This document shows positions 6,033 to 12,637 of a DNA stretch of 13,893 nt, piece by piece; position 1 is the stretch's first letter; each line of letters opens with the position of its first letter. The stretch is from SAR202 cluster bacterium (GTDB taxonomy: Bacteria > Chloroflexota > Dehalococcoidia > SAR202 > CAJWER01): positions 1 to 13,893 of the forward strand of contig JASLXL010000074.1 in NCBI GenBank assembly GCA_030740335.1. Direction: 5' to 3'. A program made the position numbers and the translations under genes. The notes under the pieces were generated by a model that was not told the DNA's origin, did not search any database, and saw only the letters and a list, made by a program, of their open reading frames with translations.

Positions 6033-7415
6033 CTACCGGAACTGGAACGAGTAGAGCTTGCAGTTCTTGAAGTAGAGTCGGAGCTTTATGGCCTGTCCGG
6101 CCAGCCGGCCGATGTCCGAGTTGCCGTTCCACGAGACCAGGTGCCTGTGGTCTGACGCAGTGATGGGATCGGCGTCGTCGAAGCCGTAGCCCTCCAGCGG
6201 TTCGTGGTTGGGGCTCAAGAACTGGACACGCACCTCACACGGGCCGGACGACGATCCGCCCTGAAGTGCCGCCACCACGTTCAGGAATAGCTGAGACCCG
6301 GTGAAGCTGAACGACCGGGTGATCACCTGGCTGAACGATGCCCGCCACGCGTGTTCGGACACCCTATCGCTTCTTTCTTTGTACAGCGCCTCGATACTGT
6401 CCGTTGGCGAGTTGGTGCCGACGTCGGTCGGGACCCCTTTCGCCCCGTCCAGGGACACAAAGCCGTCTATCGGCGTGACCGCCAGACCGATCGCGCCCAT
6501 GGCCTTTTCGTCGAGCTCGAGCTGTGCTTCGGGAGAACGCCAGTTGATGCCATGGTAGTAGGTGTGGATCATGTCGCCGTAGACGATGGGAACGCCGGCG
6601 TAGATCGAGTTGAAGTCGAAGTCCACCCTCCTGTCGCCGCGTTGGATGAATGGCTGCCGGAAGTTGCGCTGGTAGTGGACGCCGTCCCGGCTGAAGACGA
6701 CCTCGGGGTAGTGCGTGGTGCTGGTCGTGTGGTAGACCCAGAGCATGCCAACGTACCAGCCTTCGTAGGTGATAGCCGGCATCGCGTAGAACTCGGTGTC
6801 CGAGGCGTCACGGCTGTCGGGAACGATGATCGTCTCGGGATCGGTCCATTCGTACAGGTCGGGACTCTCCGACCGTCCGATCATCCGCTTGCCGATCGCG
6901 CTGCGGCGGTGCAGCGCGTTCTCCATGTGCACCGCGTAGCCCTGGCGTATCTCGTCCCAGCCCATGAACATCGTCGGGCCCCACCGGCCATACCTGGGCC
7001 GCGTGTCGATCACCGGATTGCCCTCATACGGGGTCCAGTCTAGACCGTTGGGCGAGAAAAACAGGTCGATGGTCATGCCCGGCGTCTGTGTGTCGCCTGT
7101 CCTCTTGAATCCTTTGAACCGCCGGGCTGGATCGTCTTCGTGAGAATCGTAGAAGAGATAGTGCAGGTACCTGTCGTCAGGCACGATATTGTTGTCCGTG
7201 GAGCCGTCGTACTCGACGAGGCCGAGGCTCGGCCTATCCCAGTTGATACCGTCCTTCGAAGTAGCCAGGCACGGGATCGCGGGCCGGGCCTCGATGCTGA
7301 CGACCTGGCTGTCGACGACGCGCGGCTCGGGCGTGATGCCTTCGTAGAACATCTTGAAGAGGCTTTCCTCTTCATCGAAAAAGACACCGCGCGACAGAGC
7401 CCCACCCATTCTCAT
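6033..7415 (-). CDS. Beta-propeller glycosidase-like protein, main part of an amber-split gene
   Basis: A 460-residue protein with repeated propeller-blade motifs of the GH32/43/BNR-like type: GVFFDEEESLFKMFYEG (near 10-26), CLATSKDGINWDRPSLG (49-65), DLFFSPNGLDWTPYEGNPVI (about 116-135), WVYHTTSTTHYPEVVFSRDG (about 226-245) and FVSLDG. These Asp-box-like SxDGxxW segments are characteristic. The last 110 residues form a beta-sandwich-like domain ending KLYSFQFR. It probably binds or cleaves a glycan; no catalytic residues can be assigned safely. No signal peptide is visible on the main part or the leader. The family's N-terminus is missing here and is encoded just upstream in the same frame, separated by a TAG. 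ATG 7415 is preceded 6 bases away by AGGAGGGG, so the main part can be translated on its own. Confidence 0.82.
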   Translation of the reverse strand: MRMGGALSRGVFFDEEESLFKMFYEGITPEPRVVDSQVVSIEARPAIPCLATSKDGINWDRPSLGLVEYDGSTDNNIVPDDRYLHYLFYDSHEDDPARRFKGFKRTGDTQTPGMTIDLFFSPNGLDWTPYEGNPVIDTRPRYGRWGPTMFMGWDEIRQGYAVHMENALHRRSAIGKRMIGRSESPDLYEWTDPETIIVPDSRDASDTEFYAMPAITYEGWYVGMLWVYHTTSTTHYPEVVFSRDGVHYQRNFRQPFIQRGDRRVDFDFNSIYAGVPIVYGDMIHTYYHGINWRSPEAQLELDEKAMGAIGLAVTPIDGFVSLDGAKGVPTDVGTNSPTDSIEALYKERSDRVSEHAWRASFSQVITRSFSFTGSQLFLNVVAALQGGSSSGPCEVRVQFLSPNHEPLEGYGFDDADPITASDHRHLVSWNGNSDIGRLAGQAIKLRLYFKNCKLYSFQFR

Positions 7416-7421
7416 CGCATT

Positions 7422-7429
7422 CCCCTCCT
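7422..7429 (-). promoter_or_regulatory. Shine-Dalgarno AGGAGGGG created at the amber codon
   Basis: On the minus strand, CCC TAG GAG GGG reads as AGGAGGGG (7429 down to 7422), then AATGCG and the in-frame ATG at 7415. The ribosome site includes two bases of the stop codon itself. A TGG (Trp) codon in its place would leave GGGAGGGG, a weaker site. Confidence 0.65.
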
Positions 7430-7568
7430 AGGGACGCTCGGGCTTCAAGACCGGGTTGTTGTCTACCTTCAACGCCGGGTTTAACCTCGGCTCGGTGTTC
7501 GTCATGCTCTCAATCAGGAAGTCGTCGATGAAAAGTTGCTTGGTTGAACCAATCTCGATGAGTGCCAT
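7428..7568 (-). pseudogene. N-terminal 46-codon segment of the glycosidase-like gene, ended by an in-frame TAG
   Basis: ATG at 7568 (AAGGG about 6 bases upstream) opens 46 codons: MALIEIGSTKQLFIDDFLIE, SMTNTEP, then NNPVLKPERP and TAG (7428-7430). Seven codons later in the same frame (7568 minus 7415 is 153 bases, 51 codons) comes the ATG of the 460-residue main part. 'LFIDDFLIE ... NPVLKPERP' is the expected N-terminus of this beta-propeller family, where the next residues are usually W-E-G. Here they read stop-E-G-N, so a single TGG-to-TAG change explains the split. It may be a nonsense mutation, a translationally coupled two-peptide arrangement, or a sequencing error. No frameshift is needed to rejoin the parts. 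Confidence 0.75.
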
Positions 7569-7688
7569 TGTTTACCCTTGCCCGGCTATGTGAGTTCCCA
7601 TTCGTCGCGGTCTCTGTCTCCGTCGCGATCGAAATCCCCGAGGCCAGCTGTTTTGCCTCGCTCATGCAGGTCGCCTCGGGACATAGGT

Positions 7689-7704
7689 CAATGTCGCGAC
7701 ATTG
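7689..7704. promoter_or_regulatory. 16-bp perfect palindrome, candidate operator
   Basis: CAATGTCGCGACATTG is a perfect palindrome with no spacer. It overlaps TACAAT read on the minus strand (7706 to 7701), which is close to a -10 element directed at the glycosidase-like gene, although no good -35 is seen 17 bases further out. A dimeric repressor site is a reasonable reading; no regulator gene is adjacent. Confidence 0.45.
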
Positions 7705-7838
7705 TACGCTAACGCCGCCGCCCGCTAGGTTCCTATACGAGTTTGGACGTGATACTATTCCGTTCGGTTCTTTGCTAAGAGGCCGTGTCTAAAAACTGGT
7801 TTAAGCGGCTGAGTGATTACGTTGAGTAGATACGAAGT

Positions 7839-7882
7839 GTTGATCACGCTCAGCGTTATTGTGTGATCAACCATGAATGGTT
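7839..7882. promoter_or_regulatory. Two adjacent inverted repeats upstream of the AT-rich gene
   Basis: GTTGATCAC (7839-7847) and GTGATCAAC (7863-7871) form a 9-bp inverted repeat around 15 bases. Overlapping its right end, AACCAT (7869-7874) and ATGGTT (7877-7882) form a second one with a 2-base centre. They lie 47-90 bases before the start at 7929, where an operator would be expected. Confidence 0.4.
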
Positions 7883-7928
7883 ATGTGTTTGATTTGTAAT
7901 AGATTCTAAGTGAGTGGAGAAAATTAAT

Positions 7929-9008
7929 ATGGCTGATATGTTTGCCCTTTTTGCTCAAGGGGATGGATTAACACCTGCAAACCAAGAAAACGAGAATGAT
8001 GCCAGGGATTATGTTCAAAGATGTGTTGATCATGGTGTGACGCGACTTATACCAAGTGGTACAGTTCCAGTGTTAGTAGAAATAGCGCACCAAAATGGAC
8101 TTGAAGTTGACACATACAGAGGTGTCAACACCTATGGCATGAACACGGCATCGTACGAAATGTCGGTTGAATATGTGCTCCCCTTTCTGGGAGCTCCGGA
8201 AAGTCGCGCAATTCTAGACAAACATAGGCCCTTACATGCGGTCAGGGAATACAGCCTTAAGATTAGTGACCCGTTTGCAGAAAACAACCGGAAATATTGG
8301 AATAAAACCCGTGAAGGCCGCATAGACCCACTAATCAACGAACGAGTTAGCTTGAGCTTCGGTTTTCCGGAAGTTAGAGAATACGAGGCCAGCCTGTTCA
8401 TCGATGCACACAAAGAATCTAAGAGCGACGGTACCCAAATGGAATTCGTATTGATGAATATGGATGCAAATGGAGTAAATAATTATGGCTACGAGTCTCC
8501 AATTATGGAATCCTTCGTAAAAACCTTTGATAAAAATCCGTTACAGTTACCCAACGATGATAGAGATTGGCTTCAGCATCGTGCCGATTACATAACTGCC
8601 TTCGTTAGGACCCTACAAGAAAAACTAAAAAGTGAGTCTCCAGGCGCGAGACTCACATCTACTCTAATAGCACGAGAGCCCGAGGATTACTTGAAGGTAT
8701 TTCACGACTGGCCTACATGGGTGGACGAGGGCCTTGTAGATGAATTCTACATCTGGTTTCGAACCACCAGTGACCTAGGAGAAGTTGAACGCCAAACCAA
8801 GCATGCCGCTGATATTATCAAAGGGCGAATACCTTTGATAGCCGAAATTTCATGCTACCATCCTGGCAGTTTCCAAGAGCCAGACGCACTGCTTGAGGCC
8901 GCGGTCACTGCACGTGGAAGCGGGGCAGATGCAATTGGTCTATACAGAAGCCACGCAGTTGAGCAACTCAACTTATGGTCCGTGGTTGAGGCCATCAGAA
9001 AACTGTAG
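7929..9008 (+). CDS. AT-rich gene; probable TIM-barrel glycoside-hydrolase-like protein
   Basis: A 359-residue protein. I prefer ATG 7929, with GGAGA (7916-7920) 8 bases upstream; an in-frame GTG at 7914 would add five residues. The layout resembles family-10-like glycosylhydrolase (GHL10/DUF187-type) barrels: an early strand GVTRLIPSGTVPVLVEIAHQ (about 36-55) with EVDTYRGVNTYG after it; FVLMNMDANGVNNYGYESPI mid-protein; the helix WLQHRADYITAFVRTLQEKL; then WVDEGLVDEFYIWF and RIPLIAEISCYHPGSF; and a C-terminal GADAIGLYRSH strand. That order of strand-end acidic residues is barrel-like, but I cannot name catalytic residues or a substrate. No signal peptide. The base composition is clearly lower in GC than its neighbours (one 60-base block near 8461 is 37%), pointing to acquisition from another genome. 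It stands alone on its strand. Confidence 0.75.
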   Translation: MADMFALFAQGDGLTPANQENENDARDYVQRCVDHGVTRLIPSGTVPVLVEIAHQNGLEVDTYRGVNTYGMNTASYEMSVEYVLPFLGAPESRAILDKHRPLHAVREYSLKISDPFAENNRKYWNKTREGRIDPLINERVSLSFGFPEVREYEASLFIDAHKESKSDGTQMEFVLMNMDANGVNNYGYESPIMESFVKTFDKNPLQLPNDDRDWLQHRADYITAFVRTLQEKLKSESPGARLTSTLIAREPEDYLKVFHDWPTWVDEGLVDEFYIWFRTTSDLGEVERQTKHAADIIKGRIPLIAEISCYHPGSFQEPDALLEAAVTARGSGADAIGLYRSHAVEQLNLWSVVEAIRKL

Positions 9009-9063
9009 GCACAGCATCTGGCTATTTGAGTCTAATCGGATAACATAGCCTTCACCGGTTTAT

Positions 9064-9378
9064 CTATTGTGCCGATTGGACCCTGCTCTCTAAACTGCTC
9101 ACCCGTGAATCCAGGTCAACGCCCAAGCCTCCTCCACCGCTCACCTTGCTCACAGATGCAGGTATTGACGCTGGGGACGGAGCCGAGGACTCGAAACTTC
9201 ATACCGAGGCTTCCAGTTGCCTAGGCTTCTCCTCTAGTTCTAGCCGCGTTTCTAAAGGCTCCTTGGCCTCTGTGATTGCTTTTCTCTGGCGGACCCCAAG
9301 GTGTATAGCCCCGCGCCAGACTTGGTTGGTTCCATTTCGCCTTGAATGAACCTGCCTCTGGGGGGTATAGCCGAGAGG
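9064..9378 (-). pseudogene. Possible decayed ORF with coiled-coil character, interrupted by TGA
   Basis: In one minus-strand frame the stretch from about 9378 reads NQVWRGAIHLGVRQRKAITE then AKEPLETRLELEEKPRQLEA, SV and TGA (9199-9201). It continues in the same frame through a Ser/Pro linker, GGGGLG, and VDLDSRVSSLESRVQSAQ before TAG (9064-9066). The charged heptad-like segments on both sides of the stop and the linker between them look like one protein. There is no start codon with a ribosome site, and the frame is closed by TGA at 9379-9381. The family is not recognised. The rest of 9009-9063 shows nothing notable. Confidence 0.3.
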
Positions 9379-9607
9379 TCAGGAGGGAAGGGAATGGAGC
9401 TTATGCGGAGCTGGTAGTAGCTAGGGCTGCGGGGCTAGCAGGTGAATAGCGAGGATGCTATTAAGGCTTACAAGGCTGTTGTGAGGTCGGGGGCGATTCA
9501 TCTCGATCGCGGTGAGGTGACGTTCTCGATCACGGCGGGGAGCGGAAACATATCGGAGATGATGTACGGGGCCGAGAAGAGTGAGGTCGGTAACGGCGGC
9601 CTGAGTT
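9366..9607 (+). pseudogene. Possible frameshifted gene remnant of unknown family
   Basis: Two overlapping plus-strand frames give protein-like text. One (9366-9449) reads ...NGAYAELVVARAAGLAGE then TAG. The next (from 9442) reads VNSEDAIKAYKAVVRSGAIH, LDRGEVTFSITAGSGNISEM and MYGAEKSEVGNGG, then runs into the end of the convergent sulfatase gene. A one-base shift near 9440 would join them. No ribosome site supports the second frame, whose upstream codon is a stop. I do not recognise the family. Confidence 0.3.
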
Positions 9608-10918
9608 CTATACCATCTGACCGAAGACCGGCCGTAGCTTAGCCCGTGCAGCTGACTGTTCCATGGTGTCGTTTGATTCGTAAATGGGCAAGTCTTCATC
9701 CAGATCGTCATTCAGGTCGTACAACTCGCCTGTCTCGTACAGCTTCCACTCGTGGTCGCGAACGAAGCGAATCTGGCCCGTATCGTTCCGGGCGGTCATC
9801 GGTTCGAAATGAAAGAAAAGCCAATCCCTGGGATCGCCTTGGCCGCCCATGAGTTGCGGATAGAATGACCGTCCGTCTATCAGGTAACCATCCGGCAACT
9901 CCAGCCCAGCTGCCTCAAAGATAGTGGGCAAGAAGTCGGTGCACTCTATTAGGTCCGCCAGTACGCTGCCCGCAGGAATTGTGCCAGGCATACTGCAGAT
10001 GAGTGGAACATGGGTTCCTCGGTCATTCGTCTTGCCCTTGCCGCCGCAGATCTCATTGTGCCCGTGCATCATAGAACAGACATCGGTGGGGCTGCCGTTG
10101 TCGCCTAAGTAGATCACCAGCGTGTCTTCACTGATCCCCTGCTCGTCAAGGTAGTCAATCAGTCTGCCGATGACCTTGTCGTGGTACTCCACCATGTCCC
10201 TGTAGAAGCGAGGGTCGTCCTCCCATGATCCGTCCTCGAGATCCGCCCAAGTCCTCGCGCCAAGCGATTTGTTGGCGGGCGGGTCGAACTCGGTCCATTC
10301 CGGGCTGTCTGGTGTGGGTTCGTGAGGCTTGTGGGTAGCAGCCATCGGCCAGTACACAAAGAATGGGTTGTCATCGTCCTTTTTCCTGCCGATGTAATCG
10401 ATGATATAGTCGCAGAAAATGTCCTCGCCGTACCTACCGTCCGTGTCATCCCTAAACTCACCGTTCTGATAGACGATCGGGTTTTTGTAGCGGGAGCCCT
10501 TTTCTTCTGTGTGGTGAGCGTGCCAGACGCAGAACTCGTCGAATCCCGCATCCTCAATACGCTGGCCTTTCGCCCGCATCTCAGGCATCTCATCTGGCGG
10601 GTTATAGGAATAGAGTTGCCACTTACCGGAAATGCACGTGTTATATCCGGCGTCCGAAAGCAGATGCCCAAAGGTAACCTCTTCCGGGCTGATCAGACCG
10701 AACCCTATGTAGTTCCGAAAGTTGTACTTACCCGTCATGAGCGAGGCTCTTGTTGGAGTGCACAGCGGCATCACATGTGCGTTAGCGAAACGCATACCGT
10801 TCCGTGCCATCTCGTCGAGACGGGGAGTCCTGTAGGACGTGCCTCCGTTCGCCCCGATGACCTCGTAGCCTAGGTCATCAGACATTATCAAGATTATGTT
10901 AGGTTGCTTCTTTGCCAT
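9608..10918 (-). CDS. Type I (formylglycine-dependent) sulfatase, probably cytoplasmic
   Basis: A 436-residue arylsulfatase-family enzyme (alkaline-phosphatase superfamily). Metal-binding Asp14-Asp15 lie in PNIILIMSDDLGYE. The active-site signature C-x-P-x-R is LCTPTRASLMTGKYNFRNY with Cys53 as the residue converted to formylglycine. Also present: SGKWQL (97-102, Lys99), ATHKPHEP (194-201, His196), LGDNGSP (281-287, Asp283/Asn284) and GGKGKTNDRGTHVPL (302-316). It hydrolyses a sulfate ester; the substrate cannot be read from sequence. There is no signal peptide, unlike most polysaccharide sulfatases, so it probably acts on imported mono- or oligosaccharides. No formylglycine-generating enzyme is in the window. 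Start ATG 10918 has GGAG 9 bases upstream. It lies 114 bases after the rhamnonate-dehydratase-like gene on the same strand, so an operon is likely. Confidence 0.95.
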   Translation of the reverse strand: MAKKQPNIILIMSDDLGYEVIGANGGTSYRTPRLDEMARNGMRFANAHVMPLCTPTRASLMTGKYNFRNYIGFGLISPEEVTFGHLLSDAGYNTCISGKWQLYSYNPPDEMPEMRAKGQRIEDAGFDEFCVWHAHHTEEKGSRYKNPIVYQNGEFRDDTDGRYGEDIFCDYIIDYIGRKKDDDNPFFVYWPMAATHKPHEPTPDSPEWTEFDPPANKSLGARTWADLEDGSWEDDPRFYRDMVEYHDKVIGRLIDYLDEQGISEDTLVIYLGDNGSPTDVCSMMHGHNEICGGKGKTNDRGTHVPLICSMPGTIPAGSVLADLIECTDFLPTIFEAAGLELPDGYLIDGRSFYPQLMGGQGDPRDWLFFHFEPMTARNDTGQIRFVRDHEWKLYETGELYDLNDDLDEDLPIYESNDTMEQSAARAKLRPVFGQMV

Positions 10919-11032
10919 CCTTCGTATCTCCAGTTAAAGCTTGCCTTGCCCTCCCAAATCTGGATCTCGTTTTACTGCACACCAGCGGTGAGACGTTACA
11001 CCCCTGGAACGGCAACGTAAACTCAAGCGTGG

Positions 11033-12205
11033 CTATAGCCTAGCCGCGGCCTCCAAGTCGTCCAGAGTCAGTTCAATGCCGAAACCAGGCGCGTTGTTGG
11101 GGACGAGACGGCCGTTCACAGGGAATGACATCCCAGGGGTTATCCTAGAGCGCCCGCTCTGTTCCAGAGGAACTCCTGGGGCGGTCGACGAGGACAATTC
11201 GCCCCAGGGAATCGCTGGCATCGCGTAGCAGACGTGCTGGCCATAGGCATCGTTCATACCTCCGTGAGGAATAACAGACATCCCAGCGGCCTCGGCGATA
11301 TGGCATATCTTGAGAATGGCCGTGGCCCCTCCCACCCATTGAACATCAGGCTGGAAGATGTCCACCGACCGCTTGGCCGCCGCCGACATGAACGGAAGCG
11401 TCGTGTACCAGTGCTCGCCGGTGGCCAACGTCTGCCAGGACAGCCGCTGCCGCATCTCCTGGAAACCATCGAAGTCGCCGGGGATGAGGCTGTCCTCAAG
11501 CCACTTTAGATTGTAGGGCCGAAGCCGCTCGGCCTGTCTGACGGCGAATTCCAAGTCGAAGGCCATCCAGCAGTCCAGCATCAACTCCACCTCAGGCCCG
11601 ATCGTCTCCCTCGCGTTGGCAACAAGCTCCTCGTTTTTCTTCAGTCCGTCCAGTCCGTCGGACGGGCCATAGGGACAGGCGAGCTTGGTAGCCTCGAACC
11701 CTAACTCCATGTACCAGTCACTATCGTTGCCGGTGACGTAGCAGAATATATCGTCGCGGGCGGGGCCTCCTAACAACTCGTACACGGGTCTCTCAAGCAG
11801 CTTTCCCTTTAAGTCCCAAAGGGCTAGATCGACCGCACTGATAGCGTAGCTGGCAAGGCCGGACGAGCCGTACGGCGAAACTATGCGGAACATCATGTCC
11901 CAGAGTTTTTCGATCGCCATGCAGTCTTCATCCAGCAATAGTGGCGCTATGTGGTCGTTTATTATTGGAGCAACGGGCCCACTGTGGGTGGTCAGTCCGA
12001 GCCCCCAGGTGCCATCCTCGGCAGTGATTACGCAGGCGAGTGCGCCCCAACTGGGTGTCCACAGCCTACGGAGGCTCTTGTATCTAGGATAGCGGGACAT
12101 CGGGTTTGCCACCTCGCCATCCCACGCGGGGCGACGCTCCTTCACATTCGTAGCGGCATCCGTGTCAAAGCTGACTGGTACCGCACGGATCTCTTTGATC
12201 TTCAT
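11033..12205 (-). CDS. Enolase-superfamily dehydratase, L-rhamnonate dehydratase-like
   Basis: A 390-residue member of the mandelate racemase/muconate lactonizing family, closest by eye to L-rhamnonate dehydratase (sugar acid to 2-keto-3-deoxy sugar acid). Shared text: RLWTPSWGAL (47-56), DGTWGLGLTT (64-73), GSSGLASYAISAVDLALWDL (113-132), PVYELLGGPARD (140-151), the LMLDCWMA loop (208-215), LKWLEDSL (233-240), TGEHWYT (262-268), IFQPDVQWVGGAT (283-295) and VIPHGG (311-316). Metal ligands are expected at Asp211, Glu237 and Glu264, with the His314/Asp287 dyad as base. The typical C-terminus NAPGFGIELTLDD is present. A different aldonate cannot be excluded. Start ATG 12205 has AGGAGG 7 bases upstream. 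The sulfatase follows after 114 bases, which suggests desulfation and dehydration of a (deoxy)sugar acid. Confidence 0.93.
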   Translation of the reverse strand: MKIKEIRAVPVSFDTDAATNVKERRPAWDGEVANPMSRYPRYKSLRRLWTPSWGALACVITAEDGTWGLGLTTHSGPVAPIINDHIAPLLLDEDCMAIEKLWDMMFRIVSPYGSSGLASYAISAVDLALWDLKGKLLERPVYELLGGPARDDIFCYVTGNDSDWYMELGFEATKLACPYGPSDGLDGLKKNEELVANARETIGPEVELMLDCWMAFDLEFAVRQAERLRPYNLKWLEDSLIPGDFDGFQEMRQRLSWQTLATGEHWYTTLPFMSAAAKRSVDIFQPDVQWVGGATAILKICHIAEAAGMSVIPHGGMNDAYGQHVCYAMPAIPWGELSSSTAPGVPLEQSGRSRITPGMSFPVNGRLVPNNAPGFGIELTLDDLEAAARL

Positions 12206-12436
12206 AGATCGGCCTCCTGCCAGCGGATAATCTAGACCGGACCGTGAGAACGTAGTTGGCTGTGATGTAGCGGCGTCAAACCAAGTAACTCCCAGGATAA
12301 CGACTACGGACCGTTAGCAGTAGGATGATACGAGAGCTACAGCTCCGACATCTTCGTTGTGGCATTGGTGTCCTGTTTTGTGATTGGATAGCCGCAAGGT
12401 AGCATCGGTGCCCACGGGGTGAGGCAACTGGAAGCT
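12206..12436. other. Leader region of the dehydratase-sulfatase operon
   Basis: No gene is seen on either strand. TTGACG occurs on the minus strand about 70 bases before the dehydratase start but lacks a convincing -10 at normal spacing. The strongest promoter for this operon is further upstream, at 12580-12609. Confidence 0.4.
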
Positions 12437-12517
12437 TTATGTGATGTACGCGATGCTAGACTCGAATCCCAGCACGCCTTCGAGGCCGGATACGACCTTG
12501 CCGGGTGCCGTGCTCAT
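12437..12517 (-). pseudogene. 26-codon N-terminal stub resembling citrate synthase
   Basis: ATG 12517 lies just after GGAGGAG (3 bases away, minus strand) and opens 26 codons, MSTAPGKVVSGLEGVLGF then ESSIAYIT, ending TAA (12437-12439). 'GLEGVxxxESxIxYI' is the hallmark opening of bacterial and archaeal citrate synthases, normally followed by D-G-x-x-G-xLxYRG. Here the match stops at AYI, and no continuation appears in any frame downstream to 12206. So the ribosome site and first codons are intact but the body is gone, as after a deletion or recombination. A real leader peptide is the alternative. Being upstream of the dehydratase gene, it may now act as its leader. Confidence 0.6.
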
Positions 12518-12579
12518 ATACTCCTCCGCGCCGGTACGAGGCTCGCACGGGATCCGCGGCCTAGGCTACGGGCGAGCAC

Positions 12580-12609
12580 ATTATCAGAAGCCCCCGACGG
12601 GCGTGTCAA
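12580..12609 (-). promoter_or_regulatory. Near-consensus sigma70-type promoter
   Basis: Read on the minus strand: TTGACA (12609 to 12604), an 18-base spacer, GATAAT (12585 to 12580); the -10 is embedded in TGATAATG. The expected transcript start near 12572 gives a leader of about 55 bases before the citrate-synthase-like stub, and about 370 before the dehydratase start. It lies 29 bases beyond the stop of the hydrolase gene, and is the only near-consensus promoter I noticed in the window. Confidence 0.65.
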
Positions 12610-12637
12610 TGGAAGCCAACGTGATTGAGGTGAACAG

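Larger units (their letters stand above)
7569..7928. other. Divergent intergenic regulatory region
   Basis: This stretch separates the minus-strand glycosidase-like gene from the AT-rich plus-strand gene and should hold both promoters. I see no convincing gene in it. It contains a 16-bp perfect palindrome and two further inverted repeats (listed separately), and becomes AT-rich from about 7740 rightwards, in step with the downstream gene. GGCCGTGTCTAAAAA near 7782-7796 is reminiscent of some insertion-sequence ends, but no partner copy or transposase is present. Confidence 0.5.

Noticed and set aside
5800..6132. A 110-codon minus-strand frame across the end of the glycosidase-like gene
   Set aside because: It is out of frame with that gene and lacks family features. 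The enolase-like stub in a different frame explains part of the same DNA better.
7428..7430. Pyrrolysine-type recoding of the TAG in the glycosidase-like gene
   Set aside because: Several genes here end in TAG normally (for example at 650-652, 3025-3027 and 9608-9610), and no pyl genes are seen. A nonsense mutation with reinitiation is simpler.
7782..7796. GGCCGTGTCTAAAAA as an insertion-sequence end
   Set aside because: No inverted partner, transposase or target duplication is visible in the window.
9360..9420. GGGGGTATAGCCGAGAGGTC, resembling a tRNA 5' end
   Set aside because: No matching 3' acceptor strand or T-arm follows within 90 bases.
12400..12490. tRNA-like text (GACTCGAATCCCAGC) near 12460
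   Set aside because: Only a T-arm-like fragment. No D-arm, anticodon arm or acceptor pairing can be formed, and the opposite strand encodes the citrate-synthase-like stub.
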